Shown here piece by piece: positions 41,490-54,755 of a stretch of DNA of 64,000 bases. The DNA is from Heterocephalus glaber (lineage: Eukaryota > Chordata > Mammalia > Rodentia > Bathyergidae): positions 6,641,974-6,705,973 of the forward strand of contig NW_004624781.1 in the NCBI RefSeq assembly GCF_000247695.1, in the 5' to 3' direction. The notes beneath the pieces are model-generated. The model was not told the DNA's origin and did no database searches. It saw nothing but the letters and a program-made list of their open reading frames with translations. Within the stretch, counting starts at the first letter, position 1. The number at the start of each line of letters is the position of its first letter. The translations under genes were made by a program, and so were the position numbers.

Positions 41490-42837
41490 GTCAGACCCCT
41501 ACCCTACCCTCCACTCCTCAGAGCAGACCCAGCACGCACCCCGCTGCCCTCCCCCGCCCCCAAATGGTCCTAGAACTCTCGATGTTAAACCCTCCAACAT
41601 GATTGATCTGCCCACCCAATGCCCTACGCAAAGGCAATCAGTCTGAGTCCTCCCATCACTCTCTGCGGTCAGTGGGTGTGGACAAACTGAGTTACTTTAT
41701 GTGAAGAAACACAACATAAATGAACTCCTTACAGTACACAAAATGCAGCCCCAAACTATTGAGAAATAACTGGGGAATGGTGTACCTTTGGAGAGTGGGC
41801 TTTCTAGCCAAAAAGCCCAATGTCCCCCAGAGAGACCCCAGACCCACCCAAGCTCTCCCAGATCACCAAGTAGGGTTCTCAAGCAGAGATCAGGAGAAGC
41901 TGGGGCAGGACTACCACTCGGCATCTACCTCACCTGGTGGCTTGGGAGAGGTGTGAAAAGGACACTTGGCAGGAGGTAGGAGTTACAGAGGAGGAGCTGA
42001 AGGAATGAGTGCTGTGAATGAACTGAGAATGTGGCCTCCCTACAGACACCCAGGGGCCAGGCCTAGGGCACTGGACAAGTCTGGGCCTGAGCTCAGGCTC
42101 CAGCTGGCTTCTATAGCTCAAAGGAAACAGCAGCTCAACCAATCTTTACAGGTTCCTGGGTCCAGCAGCACTAGGAAGAGTAAAGATTCTGAATTCATCT
42201 ACCTGTCGAGCAGGTATGGGCAGCAAAGACCCTGTGCCCATATCCAGAGAGCTGTGTTTTTGGCCGTGGGTCCCCTCTGACATGGTCAGGGGATTTAATA
42301 GTCCCACCAATTAAACCCCCGCTCCCTGCCCAGCAACACCTCATACTGCTTTTCACATGGGAACATCCTGTGCTCCGCCCCAACTCCTCTCTGCTTTCCA
42401 GATCTTCTCTCCACCCCACGAAGCAGGAGCACCACACACAGTACTCTGGTAGCTGACACATAGGCAGCCTAGTGGCCAAAGGGACCCAATTCTTGGGGGG
42501 AGATGTAGGCTCTAGTTGGGCCCTAACCTCTCACTTCCTGGTGTGTCTTGAATAAGTCTCTGCTACTCTCTGGGCCCATTCCTGTTCTATGAAAAGGAAA
42601 GAGTTAACAGCTTAGCCAACCTCTAGGGACAGCAAAGGAAGCCACTGTTTGATGTACAGTGTTAAACTGATCCAGCACACACTGTTGCATGTTGTTTCTG
42701 AAGGGCCCTCTAGACCATCAGGCAACTGGAGAAACTTGAGCTGTTCGGCTAACAGCCAGTAGTGTGTAGAAAGCAGCCACAGGAGTGAACCTCCACAAAT
42801 TCACTTGGGGACCTCTGGAGGAGGGCTCTAAGCAGTG

Positions 42838-42928
42838 GGGCCAGGGATTTAGTTCAGTGGCGCCATGCTTGCCTTGTAAGCACAAGGTCCTGAGTTTGAT
42901 CCCCAGTACCACAAAACGAAAAAAAACC
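42838..42928 (+). mobile_element. ID SINE
   Basis: GGGGCCAGGGATTTAGTTCA start, GAGTTTGATCCCCAGTACC box B and A-rich tail. Confidence 0.85.
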
Positions 42929-43817
42929 CATAGCAGTGAGTTGGTGCTCAGTGTCTGAAATGGAGTGGAATCAAACTGTACCTTAGGAAGCGCTGCTGCA
43001 TGCCTTGCCTGGTAGTATGTTCTCAGTTAAAGCTTTAAGAAAAAAAGAGGTGGCCTTGACTTTGAACCAGAGCCATTACTGTTCCAACCTAGAAATGCCA
43101 GGAAGTTTCTTTTCTGGGATTGCTTGTAGCAAAGAACTCAAGCTTAGTCCTTGAAGCTTTGTATCTTGCCTCTGGATAGGGCTCAGGACCATGCATTGTG
43201 AGAGCCTAGGAAAAAAACTGTGATAGCAAAAGGGATAAAGAAATCCTCGGGGCTGAAAAACCTTGGTAATGCTTTTCAAAGACAAGTCTCAATTCTGCAC
43301 AAATAATCCGTCTTCCTAAAACAAGTCTGTTGATATGAAAGGATGTTCTTCCTGTAAAGATGACACAAGGACCCCAGCCACCTGTCCACCCTCTCTGGCT
43401 CCCCTCAGCTGAGCCTTGGTTCCAGGGGAGGAGAGGCAGGGCCAGAGGTGAGAGGTGAGAAATTGTCTCTACCTCCCTCCCATTTAAATCCAACAGAATG
43501 GAGATTCAGAGTGTTATGTATCAAGGGATAGGACTTTACCTACAGTAGCTGCAGGTGGCACCTAGGAGGTCTTTTATGATTCCTGAAAGGCTTGTCCCTA
43601 GGGTGAAGGTAAAAGGGAAGGCTGAATAGGTCTGGAGAGTGCTGTAACAGGGCCCCTTGATGCTATGAGCCTTTTATGAACTCCTGTCGCTCAACATGAC
43701 TTAGGATAAACTCAGAATAAACTATTTCCTAAATAGAAGGAAAAAAACAAAACAAAACCCACAGGAGTCTAAGTAAACCTCATGCCCCCTACTTTCTTTC
43801 CTATTATTTTTATCCAG

Positions 43818-43874
43818 GTGCTTGTGGAATGGATAGACGTCAGAACACATACATTATGGACAAAGACTTCAAAG
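43818..43874 (+). CDS. MEGF11: MEGF11 exon: cytoplasmic tail micro-exon (57 bp)
   Basis: This 57-bp phase 1-1 exon after TTTTATCCAG encodes GACGMDRRQNTYIMDKDFK, before a GTAGAG donor. Joined directly to the transmembrane exon it gives SLSGACGMDRRQ, the short-isoform junction I recall for this gene; joined to the cassette exons it gives HSPGACGMDRRQ. Confidence 0.94.
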
Positions 43875-46544
43875 GTAGAGTATCCAATCCTGACATCCTA
43901 TTACAAAGGGCCTAGCAAGAGAAAGAGTAAAATTTGAAGTGGCCAGGAAGCTCACCCAAGAAACCCTATATTCCACGGCCTCTGAGGAAAAAAAAAAAAA
44001 AAAGACTACAGGACCAGGGTGGCTGCTGGGTAAGATCTGCCCGGAAGGAGCAATCATGATCATGAATTCATCTTCCAATTTCAGTTGCACCTGCCTAGCA
44101 AATGCTTGTGGGTTGTTTTTTTTTTTTTAATAGATGCCAACTCAATGTCTTTGGAAATGTAGAGCGCTGTTATCTAACCAATTAGTACAAGTTAAATTGA
44201 TTATAAAATCTGAAATAAAGTCAATCTACCTGCCTCAGAGGCCTCCTGTTGTTGTGCTGACGAGGAATGCCACCCACATCTGCTGCCTTTCTGGGGCACA
44301 AGGAATGAAAATGATACCCAGTGTTAATACTGACTGGGATTGCACCCTCCAGAGATCTTTGCCCCGAGAGCAGAGAAGCCAGGACAAATCTCTAACACAC
44401 AGAAACTGCCTACAGGTGATGCCAAAAGTGAACAATCAAGTCCTGGCTCTGGATTAGGGCCTAGGTTTAAATGTCAGATCTGTGAAACAGAGGGGTTTGA
44501 ATCTCTGGCACTTATTAACTGTGACCTTAGACTGTGAGCTCACCAGGGCTCACTTCCATCTGCAAGGCTGGGATAATTATGCCTGTCCTATTGTCTAATA
44601 AGGCTATTATGAGTATCCAATAAAACCACAGATAGGAAGTGTTTTGCATGTTATAAAGGTTGTACTGATATAATGGGCATATCCTTTGGTCTCTGGGTCT
44701 ATTTAAAAGTGCTTCAGCCAAACAAAGATACATCTCAACGAACATGCTAAATCTAGTTGTGCACCAGAATCACCTGGAAAGTTTGTTTAAACGTCTCTGA
44801 GACTTTGACACAGTACATAGAGAGGAGAGCCCTACAACCTGCCATTTGTGATGAGGATCTCAGGAAACCCTTATGCAGCTTGGTGTCTAAGTATCATTTA
44901 GAAACCACTGGTCTAGAATGACCCACACTCAGAAGTTACTGTTCTGATCTTTCAGACCCAGCCTTAGATACGCTCAAGACATAACTATCCCCTCAAACTA
45001 GCTGTCAACAGCCCTTGGGGAGATGATTAGAAGTGAGGACAGGAAGGGGCAAGTGGCAAGTAACCTGTTCAGAGCAAGACAGCAGTAAGGATGCAGGATC
45101 TGATATCAGAATTGGTTAGGCGATGCAACGCCCAAAAGAACAGCCTGAGAACAAGAGGTCACACCCAGACTCCAAGCCGACCAATAGATGGTACTCTTTG
45201 GAAGCTAGATTCTGACAATTTTCTCTTTTGATTTAAACCATCCAGATGCACGCAAGCACCCTTTTAGTAGTTGAGGCTGAAAACTGAAAGGGCAGCTCTA
45301 CCATTTCATCTGACTTCAGTTTCTTTCACAAACAAGTTGGGGACTGGGCAGAAAGATCTCCAAGGGCCTTTCCAGCTCTGAGAAGACGCATGACTCATGC
45401 ATGAGTAAGCCCAGGCAGGCCCAGACAACTTTCCATGCACTCTGTCATCCTCTGCATTGTGATTAGGGTAGCTACATTTAGAATCGAAACCATAAATGTA
45501 AACGCTAAGGAAAGCAGAGTCTCCACCTTGGCATCATTTCATTCCTGTTTTATGGGATCATACATCTGAGCCTCTGAGCAAGAAAGGCCCTAGCAGGTGG
45601 GCAGCCCAATTTCATTTCACCACACTGACAGTAATCCTCCTTTAACTCAGAGACAAAAAAGTACTGTGTAGGCAAATGTGCCAGCAGGTGCTGGGGACCA
45701 GCACATCAGAGCAAAAGTCAAAGAGAAAAATGAAATATAACAGTTCAGAACTTGATAGAAATACGTACAAAAGACATGGAACAAATCCCACCTATTGGCT
45801 AAATCCCCAATAAACATTTAGTTTGTACCACAAATTATCTTCTAAAAACCACAGGATCAAAGCAAATCAGAACTGCCAAAAGTTAGATTCTGAAGTATGC
45901 TCTGAACTCACTGGGAAGAGCCCTTGCTGGGAACTAAGAGAGCACTGGGCTGTGGTTCTTATTCACTAGATCATGCCACTGTCCTGGGCAGTGGCTTCCT
46001 CCTCTTTAGAAGGATGGAGTTAGGCCAGCACCCTCTAAGGTAAGGTGCTTCCCAGCCCTGGCACTCCCAGAGTCTTAATTCAGTCAACACCCACTCTTTC
46101 TCCTCCTACTGACTGGTGAACTCCACTCACTGCCATCCTGGAGGCCGTTCTGCCTCACCTTCAGCACAGGATTCAGCAGTGAACTGCCTCGTGTGCAGTC
46201 CCTTGTCTGTCAGACATTTTCAAGTGCCACAGAGGAAATCCTCCCAGCCACTCGCCATTCACCTTTTGATCATGGAATCCTGGAGCCCACTACTGCTGCC
46301 ACTTTCCCCACCTGTATGCTCCTTTGCCATCCAAGCCCCAAGTCTCCCCATGAAATAACCATGGGTTCTTAGGTAATTAGGAGTCCACTGACTTTTGAAA
46401 CTCCTTTGGCAGCCAGTGTTCTCCTTCTGACCCCGAGACCATCCCTTCCCTTTCTCTCAGTTAAGAGAAGGATGTTAATTTATTGCCCAGGAAAAGAAAA
46501 ATCAGTGTGGCTCCTATTCATTATTAGACCTAGGGGCTTTGTGG

Positions 46545-46591
46545 TAAAAGGCCTACAATCCAAGCAGTATGGGAGGCTGAGGAAGGCCCTG

Positions 46592-46629
<38 letters not shown>
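46545..46629 (+). mobile_element. Degenerate B1 SINE with A tail (tail length unreliable)
   Basis: Only CCTACAATCCAAGCAG and GGGAGGCTGAGGAAGG resemble B1. The 34-A tail adjoins the adapter artefact, so its length and continuation are uncertain. Confidence 0.5.
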
Positions 46630-46631
<2 letters not shown>

Positions 46632-46713
46632 AAGGACACTCAGAGATGGGAAGTCAATGGATCGGAAGAGCACACGTCTGAACTCCAGTCACCTACCAGG
46701 ATCTCGTATGCCG

Positions 46714-46746
<33 letters not shown>
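46596..46746. other. Assembly artefact: Illumina i7 adapter with index, flanked by poly-A runs
   Basis: Bases 46660-46692 are the 33-base TruSeq i7-side adapter (it starts GATCGGAAGAGC and ends CCAGTCAC). An 8-base index CTACCAGG follows at 46693-46700, then the first 16 bases of the P7 flow-cell end (ATCTCGTATGCCGTCT) at 46701-46716, then 30 A at 46717-46746. A 34-A run precedes at 46596-46629, with a 30-base piece (46630-46659) between it and the adapter. Poly-A after adapter read-through is typical of reads that run off the end of short inserts. This is not genomic sequence. Confidence 0.95.
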
Positions 46747-46747
<1 letters not shown>

Positions 46748-48339
46748 CATTAGCCAAATAGCATTGGTGCCTGGATTTTGTCTCACATTTAAGTTGGGCC
46801 TTAAGTGGATGTCAGATGCCACTCACAAGGTGGCTTTAGAAAGCCATTTCCTCTAGGTTTGTGCTTCCTTGTAAAATGAAGATGTTTAGTTCATTTCAGA
46901 AACCCCTCTGTCTCTTGTATGTGACTACCAGTACTTTGGAGGAGGTAGGATTAATGAGAGCAAATGCCAGGGCATTCATAAGACTCACCCTTCAATCTTG
47001 ATACTAATTACAAGCTCAGGAGGAGTGACTCCCCAGAGCTTGGGTAGCCCTGAGCTGAAGCTTCCTCTTTATTTGCAAAATGCCCTGAAGGGCAGAGACT
47101 GGGCAGGGTGGGGCTATGTAAGGAGGAGGAAGTAAGAGCAGCTGGTTTTTCTTCCCTTCTCCCCACCTTCCCTCCTTGCAGGCAGGTGTATGACTCAGCC
47201 AGACCGGAGAGGGCAGCCCGCGGTGGAGTTTGCCAGCCGGCCTTGCCCTTCCCTCCCATTCCCAGCAGAAGCAGGTCAATTCAATGTCCTCCCCAGCCAC
47301 CAGGCCACCCAACAAACTACAGATTTCTCCATCCTTGTCTCTGCCTCTGGCCCTTGTACCGAAGATACTTTTACCTGCCCTTCCTCCCAACCTCAAAGTC
47401 TCTTACCCACTTAGGTGCATCTACTGCTCCAGAGTTTAACAATTTACAGTATTCCCCAAACCCTGAAAGCAGCCCCGACTTTCTGGTGAAAATGGGAAGA
47501 GGTACTGGCTGAGGCACTTTTAGGCATTAAGCTACAGCTTCAATAAAAGCTCTTCCACTAGCAGAACTTGGGCATGGGATACCCACCAGAAGCCTGACAC
47601 TGGGCCTCTTCTCAGTAGGACGTGGCCCCACCGTAACAGGTATCTTTATTGAGGGTAGAGTGCAGCACCTGCATTTTGATACAAGGACCTGAGTTCTAGT
47701 AGCAACATGTCCTGACAGAGAAGCATCTTGATTGGGTATCAAAGAAGGCCCGGACTGAGTCCTAAGTGAACCACTTAGCAACATACTAATCCCCCAACTT
47801 CCCCCTCCCCCGTTTTAGTTTCCATACTTCTGAAGTAATAAAGCATTCCTTCCATCCAGGCCTCTTCACAGATATAACAACCTTCAAATGACCTAAATGG
47901 AATGAAGTCTAATATTAAGCACTATATAAAGCATGCTATTGCTGTTCTCAAATTTTAGAAAGTATGCAACCAAGCCAGCTGCGCTAGCCTGTCCGTAAGC
48001 AATACTCAGCATCCAAACAAGAAGCCCTGAGCTATTTTGCCTTACTCCTTGCCTGATGAGTTCAGAGAACCCAAACTGGGACAGATGGACCACCCCGGGG
48101 TTCCTGACATTACCACCACTCCCAAGGGGCAGTTTTATGTAGGCTGGGGCAGATAAGCCAGAGCCTGCAGCCTCCCTTTAGTCCTTGCTGGAACTGCCTA
48201 AACCTGCTCACTGTCAGGCAAGAATGTTTTCTCCTTTTCCTCTCCAGGGTCATAGGCTGTCAGGGTCACAATAAGAGACCACACCAAAGCCAGCCTGCTT
48301 CCCTACTTGTGGGCTAAGCTCTAATTGAAAACTGTCTGG

Positions 48340-48500
48340 TTCTAGAGCTTGACCTGCTACTGATAAGCAGGGTGACTTTGGGGAAGTCAATGCCTACTAA
48401 AGTCTCATTTCCTTGTAAGTGATAACAGGGAGAGGGGAATAATTACTGCTCTGCCTTTGTCACAGAGCACTGGAAAGCTTGAAGAACTAATGGGTTCAAG
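48340..48500 (+). mobile_element. MIR SINE remnant
   Basis: GGGTGACTTTGGGGAAGTCA and TAAGTGATAACAGGGAG are MIR core-like. Confidence 0.6.
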
Positions 48501-49396
48501 TACTTTCCTAGAAGACTGAGGAAATGTCAACCTGCTAAAACAAACAACGGATTCCTACACTAACAAATTCCCTCCCAACCACTGAGCTGTTATGGGAGGA
48601 AAGCCTGCTTGTGGTGGCATACAGCTAAGCTTCTTCGGCCACACGCAGGACTCTGTTCTCAGTCCATGGCACATCTCACTATCCCTTGAGTTATGTCACT
48701 TTTGATTTAAAACTTTCATTAATCTCACAAGTTGGGGACAGAAGGTAAATGGGGGGGGGCACAATGCAACTGTGATGGTTCTAGTGAATTTCAGTGTCAC
48801 AGAAATGGAGAGCTGGCCATCCTCTCAGATCTGCCCTGACTCTCAAGTCCCAACAAGACTCAGTGTTGCTAGACTTTGCCAGAGCTGTGCGGATGAGGGT
48901 AAGAGCTAACAGTCTGCTGCCTCTTCCAGGAAGTCCTGCCTCCTTGGGACGATCTGCAGGAGGCAAGCAGCTTCCTCAAAAGGGCAATGGACAGTGTGGG
49001 GTCTTCCTCCATGGCAGGAGCTACAGTGACCTCGCTACATAGGTGGAAACCAGTTTGCATCTTTTTGTATCCTGAAGTCTTGTGATGATGCAACTGAGAG
49101 GTTGAAGGAGACAGCATGAGTTCTAGTATCAGAGGACACTGCTTCAGTCAGTATTTATGAGAACTGCAGAAAGCAACCATCAAGGACACATTGTAAGGTT
49201 ACTAGAAAACAAGAACTTTCGAAAGGTTGGATTGAGACTCAAGTGCTTTTTGCACCTTCATTAGCCTTCACTTTGCCCAACTCTAATCAGGAGCTCCTGT
49301 AAGGCAGGGATGCTGCTAGTTTGCCACCTAAACTCGCTAAATTGTTGGCATCTGTCCTAAAACACATGCCTGCTTTTGAGTTGAAATCAGAAGAGA

Positions 49397-49512
49397 CACA
49401 GGCTGCTGTGCACGGTGGCACACACCTGGAACAGGCTGAGCAAAGAGGGTCTGTCACAAGTTTGAAGGAGGCTTGGGCTAGATAGTGCTGCCCCCCATCC
49501 TACCTCAAACAA
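49397..49512 (+). mobile_element. Diverged B1 SINE
   Basis: GCACGGTGGCACACACCTGG start, then GGCTGAGCAAAG and CCTACCTCAAACAAC. Confidence 0.65.
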
Positions 49513-49544
49513 CACAGGCCAAGGAGTCCCAAGGCATGGATTCT

Positions 49545-49625
49545 TGGCACTGTTATCTTCACTAATTGTGAGACCTTAGCCAAGTCACTTCAATCTCTCT
49601 GGGCCTGCGTGCCATAAAACAAAAA
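49545..49625 (+). mobile_element. MIR SINE remnant
   Basis: TTGTGAGACCTTAGCCAAGT followed by CAATCTCTCTGGGCCTG follows the MIR core. Confidence 0.6.
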
Positions 49626-49865
49626 CTGTCATCTGCAAAAACTAAACTAAATATACATGAAAGCATGAGTATCTTGAATTAGTATCTACTAAAAACAAAC
49701 ATTTTCCTATCCTCCACAACCATAAGTTTCTTTGGAAAAAGAACTCTGCCTGCCTGGAAAAGCACAACTCAAGAGACATTTAATAAACAAATCTTCAATC
49801 ATCATAGGCTTTTCCTGCCCCAGGATACCAAAGACACATAAATTTGATGGCTGTCTGGTATTTAA

Positions 49866-50138
<273 letters not shown>

Positions 50139-50319
50139 TGAAAACTTAGTGAAATTAGGGCAAAGTGCAGCAGCTCAAGTAAAAGCAAGCCCTCTCCACT
50201 CACCCTATCTTGGCAGCACACCCTTCTTGGGTTGCTTTTTAAGGCATGCAAGGTGAACTGTTTCCCAGAACTGCCCTACCCCCCATGCAGGAAATTAAAT
50301 TGTTGTGCCAGCTCTGCTT

Positions 50320-50321
<2 letters not shown>

Positions 50322-50359
<38 letters not shown>
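50322..50359. repeat. (AC)n microsatellite
   Basis: About 19 AC units, 200 bp downstream of the donor of the penultimate MEGF11 exon. Confidence 0.98.
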
Positions 50360-50361
<2 letters not shown>

Positions 50362-50740
50362 CTACACACCCAAGAACTAATATGAAGCAGAAATAGGGTG
50401 GGAAATGGGTACACAGGCTTCAAATGATTGATACAAATCTCAATTTAAAAAAGAAAACAATCAGAACTGACACACATTTCTGAATCGTCTTCTTCATAGT
50501 TTAGACTACACTCCTGGGCTCACTAGAAAGATCACTCCCTCTATGATCCTAAATCATTTGGGGTTGACCAGATGCCAGGATTTCAACAGTATGTTCACTT
50601 AGGTTTTCCGTTATCTTCAGCAAGCCTCTAGCCTAACCCTCATTATCTGTCTAGATTTACAGACCCCAGCTCCTCTCCCCACCAAGTCAAATAGAACTCT
50701 TCCCTCCCAAGAAGGCAACCAAAGCTAATCTGTTCTTTGA

Positions 50741-50926
<186 letters not shown>

Positions 50927-51560
50927 GAGGGATAAGCTTCTCTCTTGCAGTGTGCTCTGCCAAATACTTTCTGACTCTCTGAAGAGGACAATCCCTTGAC
51001 TTGAAATGATACAGATTGGCTACAGCTGCATATTAGTTATTACGTTCACCTGGAACTAAAGAAGAACTTCCAAGTGGGACTTGGGTAACTGTTCAAAGAA
51101 GTCTGTACACCAAGGCAAATCCTATCACCCACCCATCCCCCAGCCCTAAATGCTGAATTATGATTTCTAAAACATTTAAGATACACTTCTCATCAACATC
51201 AGCTAAATATGGCTAAAATATATATATTTAATATTCTGAAATACGATGCTTAAAAAGCATGTAGAATAGCAAATCTTCCCAGGAGGAAAAGGGGCTTGAG
51301 GAGAGGAATTGGGTTATTTTAAAGCACCTGAAATGTATATGTACTTTTGGTTAGTGTTACCATCAACATCTGTTTCACTGCTAAGATAATTAGTACACAT
51401 ACTTGAACTGTTTTAATATCAGTCCTAAAGTACCTGTACCTATATGCCTGGTCCACTGAATTACAATGGCCAAGATTACAGAATTTAGTCTATGTAATGC
51501 TGACAACCTTCATTTTTTAAATACAAGACTTTAATAAAAATCAACTTTTTCTCTTCTGGC
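50927..51560 (+). other. MEGF11: MEGF11 3' UTR (proximal form)
   Basis: This is AT-rich, repeat-free sequence directly after the stop codon. The first AATAAA on the plus strand is at 51533-51538 and is followed by a T-rich stretch (CTTTTTCTCTTCTGG), as expected of a cleavage site. The end is set about 20 bases past the signal and is approximate. A longer form reaching the AATAAA at 54750 cannot be excluded. Confidence 0.6.
51533..51538 (+). terminator. MEGF11: Poly(A) signal AATAAA, probable MEGF11 end
   Basis: Canonical hexamer about 610 bases after the MEGF11 stop, with T-rich sequence downstream. Confidence 0.6.
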
Positions 51561-52003
51561 TCATAAGTGATAGTAGGCCCAAAAAATGAAGAAAGAAAGT
51601 TTCCAAATCGCAGTAGCGTCTTTCAGTCTAGACTGATTTCGAGGCCAGCTTTACCAAATTTTGCCGATTCAAATTGCAAGAACAATGGAAATGGAAGTTA
51701 GCCGTGATCTTAATCTATCTGACATCTGAGTCATTCCATGTGAAATAGAAATAGGGCATGGAGATGATGCTTCATTAAGTAAGCAGTCATAAACTGGCTC
51801 TAAAACTGGGTATTTGGCCTAATTTATTTAGTTGGGAACCCTTGACTCAGAAAATATTTGCTATAAATCCTGAGCTTGATGTATTATGGAACCAAAAAAT
51901 ATAGAGGAAGTGAGACAAATGTGGATACAACAAGTTTATGTTGCTTACCATACCTTACGCTTTTTGATGGAACTAAATGACACCAATGATCAAAGAAAGA
52001 ATT

Positions 52004-52098
52004 GGGCTGGGGATTTAGCTCAGTGATTCTGCCGCCTGCCTCCCAAGCGCAAGGACCCGAGTTCGATCTCCGGTACCAAAAAAAAAAAAAAAAAAAAA
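52004..52098 (+). mobile_element. ID SINE in the MEGF11 3' flank
   Basis: GGGCTGGGGATTTAGCTCAG start and GTTCGATCTCCGGTACC end with about 20 A; AAAGAAT-like flanks. It would be transcribed if MEGF11 uses a distal poly(A) site. Confidence 0.88.
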
Positions 52099-54749
52099 GA
52101 ATGGACTGTAACCAGTTGCTGTAAATTGGTATAAAGACTTCATAGTAAACAGCACAAGAGGATATGCAGTGCTTAAAACCACCACATTCCAAGATGGCCA
52201 AATATATATTCCAATAAGCTAACGCTCCAGATCTCAGTGTTCAGATGGCCTATACCTTCCATTACTAATGAACATATGAAAATGAGGCTTGGACAATGCC
52301 AAAGGAGCCAACTCCTAAGCCCTACAGAGGACCTCTTCACAAGAATTAAAATAGCAAACCATGGAAGCTAACGGCCACGCTGGTGCCACTGCATTCTGGT
52401 CATAGTTCAGCCAGTTAAAAACACTTCTAAAAACGGTATAAAGAAGAGGAACTAAATGACTGCAAAGCTGGAATACTGCTACGGGAAGTATGAGAGTTCT
52501 AAAACCCTTGGTAGAAACTGGAAGTCAGCCACAGAATCCATTAGTTTGGGCAATACCAAAAGCAAGAACATTAATGAGGAAGCCCCACTCCCCCTTATTT
52601 CACTCAAGGCATAAGCAAATTTTAGTGTTTGAGGAAAATATACAATATTTACATGAATGCTGCATGTGTGCATGGGAGCAAGTGATCAGCAAAGTAAACT
52701 GACTTTCAAAAAAGCCTTATTAAAATATAAATACTAGAAAATTACTTTGTAGGCCCAAATAAATACTTCTCATATATATGTAGAAAGAAATAGAGATAAG
52801 AGACTTACCTCAGTTATTTCAGGGCTGCAAGTGGTCAATTGTCTTTGTGAAGCAAGGAGGAAGAAGCATGGTGAAGTCAGATTAGCAAAGAGAAACTTCA
52901 TCTCAATCCCAGGTTTTATCTTCTTCTCTTACCCTGCATGCACAGTAATTGCTACCTGGCCAGCTGCAAAAAGGAGCATCACTCGAGTTTCAAGTTTCAC
53001 CCATCTTTTGCCACCTACCCTCTGGCCAAAGGTATCCAGCAAGAGGCTTCGGAATGGCTAGAGGACTGAGTCAAGAGATTCTGGGGTTACTCTTGGCAAG
53101 AGACTGGCCCTCTTTGGGCTCCTTTATTTCCCTTGCCTAAAAAAAAAAGGGAGAAGCAGAAAGTGTGGAAGGGAGCTCCAACAACCCTTCAGCTCTAGCA
53201 TTCCATGACTTTTTAAAGCAATGTTAATACAACTCAAATCAGACAATATAGAGAAGGGAAGGCCAAAGGATGTAAATGAGCTATGGTGACAATAGCTGCC
53301 TTCACATATCTAAGAGTTACTGGTAAAAGACATTTCAATCTTACAGAGCAACTGTGAGAAACTACTGTCTAGCACTGTCACAAACCGAGGTCAGCCTAAA
53401 CATGTGCACTGTAGATTTTACTGGTGACTTGGAAAGATCTGTTTGATATTTTTCGGAAACAATTTTCAATCAAGTTGACAGGCATACAATTCAGATGAAT
53501 AAAAAAAGCAATTGTATAATAGCATAAGAGACTATGAAATGGCAATACTTTTTTTAAATCACAGATTTGTAATATATTTGTTCACTGTGCAGAGGGATTG
53601 TACCTTGTACAAAATAAAACAAATTTCTCTAACTGACCAAGAATGCTTACTGTTGCATTGCAAACTGAGAACACATCTACCATCTACACACTTCAGGGTT
53701 TTAGGTTTAATTATTTTGTGTGGTCACTTTAAGCAGCTGAAGAGTGAAAATTATGCCAATACATGCTTGAGAATAATAGTGAAAAGGTTGTTTAACAAGG
53801 GAGTCTCTATCTTTAAGTTGTGAATGAGACCAATATATTCTTATTCCTGTCAAAAATATTTCTAAAGTCCATACACATCTGCTTCCCAAATATGTATACT
53901 GAGACATCTGTTACAGCTGTGCTCGGCTCCAGAGGCACAAAGGTAGTTCAATGGAAGGGACCAAGGGCAAGTGCAAGGACTACCTAATTTACATAAATCC
54001 CACAATAGCTTTCCACTAGAAGTCCATCTAGTGCAGTTGCTCTGGCTGTATCTGTCTTAAGACCTTTTAAAACACAACCTTCTGACCTCACTGATAGAAA
54101 AGCAACAAGAATCATTTTGTAATAAAATACAGTAAAAACAGCTTACTGAATGCAACCAGTTAAGTTTAAATTTGTCACTCATGCTTTCAAAAGCATGTAT
54201 GTAAATCTCATATTTGGGCCAAACCCAAACATTCCAGCCTGTCAGTCCTAAGGCTTACATGACACTCAAAAGTTACCTCAGTTTAGCACTATGTTTAACC
54301 ATAAAGAATACCATTTTCCTAATTAGGAATAAGAGTCATTCAGAATAGATTAACAGGAACTCTCAGGGGCTGGGGATTTATTTGCAAAAAACAAAACAAT
54401 CACAAGCTATAAGGGTAAAAAGTATTTACTCAGAATAATTTAAAATTATGTCCTACAAGTCTCAGAATACTGTATTACACAGTACACCATAAATGGTAAC
54501 CAAAGGCCAAGAGCTGTGGGTTGCACACTCAATGTAAGAAAATTCAAGAATGATACATTCTATTAGTCATTCATGTGACCAGAGGAAAGACAGAAGAGCC
54601 CCATTTGATCAGTGTGGCAAGAGAGATGGAAAATCCTAAGAGGGATGGACTGATGGATACATGGGGTTCATTACACTATTATTTATGCTTTTGTATATAT
54701 TATAAACATTTATAGAATTGTATATACAATTGTAGTGCTGTAAAATTTT

Positions 54750-54755
54750 AATAAA
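54750..54755 (+). terminator. Candidate distal poly(A) signal AATAAA (MEGF11 long 3' UTR)
   Basis: Plus-strand AATAAA in a very AT-rich setting about 3.8 kb after the MEGF11 stop. It would imply a long 3' UTR that spans an ID SINE at 52004-52098. AT-rich DNA yields this hexamer by chance, so support is weak. Confidence 0.25.

Noticed and set aside
47100..47520. Possible unannotated exon or promoter in a GC-richer patch
   Set aside because: Overlapping open frames in several phases without recognisable protein, and no CpG island-like density.
47730..48780. Viral or toxin-like genes in the intronic region
   Set aside because: Nothing beyond short random frames was seen; the only retroviral trace in the window is the probable solo LTR near 26.5-26.85 kb.
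52004..52098. tRNA gene (box A and box B are well preserved)
   Set aside because: The unit is an ID SINE with an A tail and sister copies across the window; there is no complete cloverleaf.
54358..54400. ID SINE starting GGGGCTGGGGATTTATT
   Set aside because: Only about 20 bases resemble the ID start before an A-rich stretch; too short to support.
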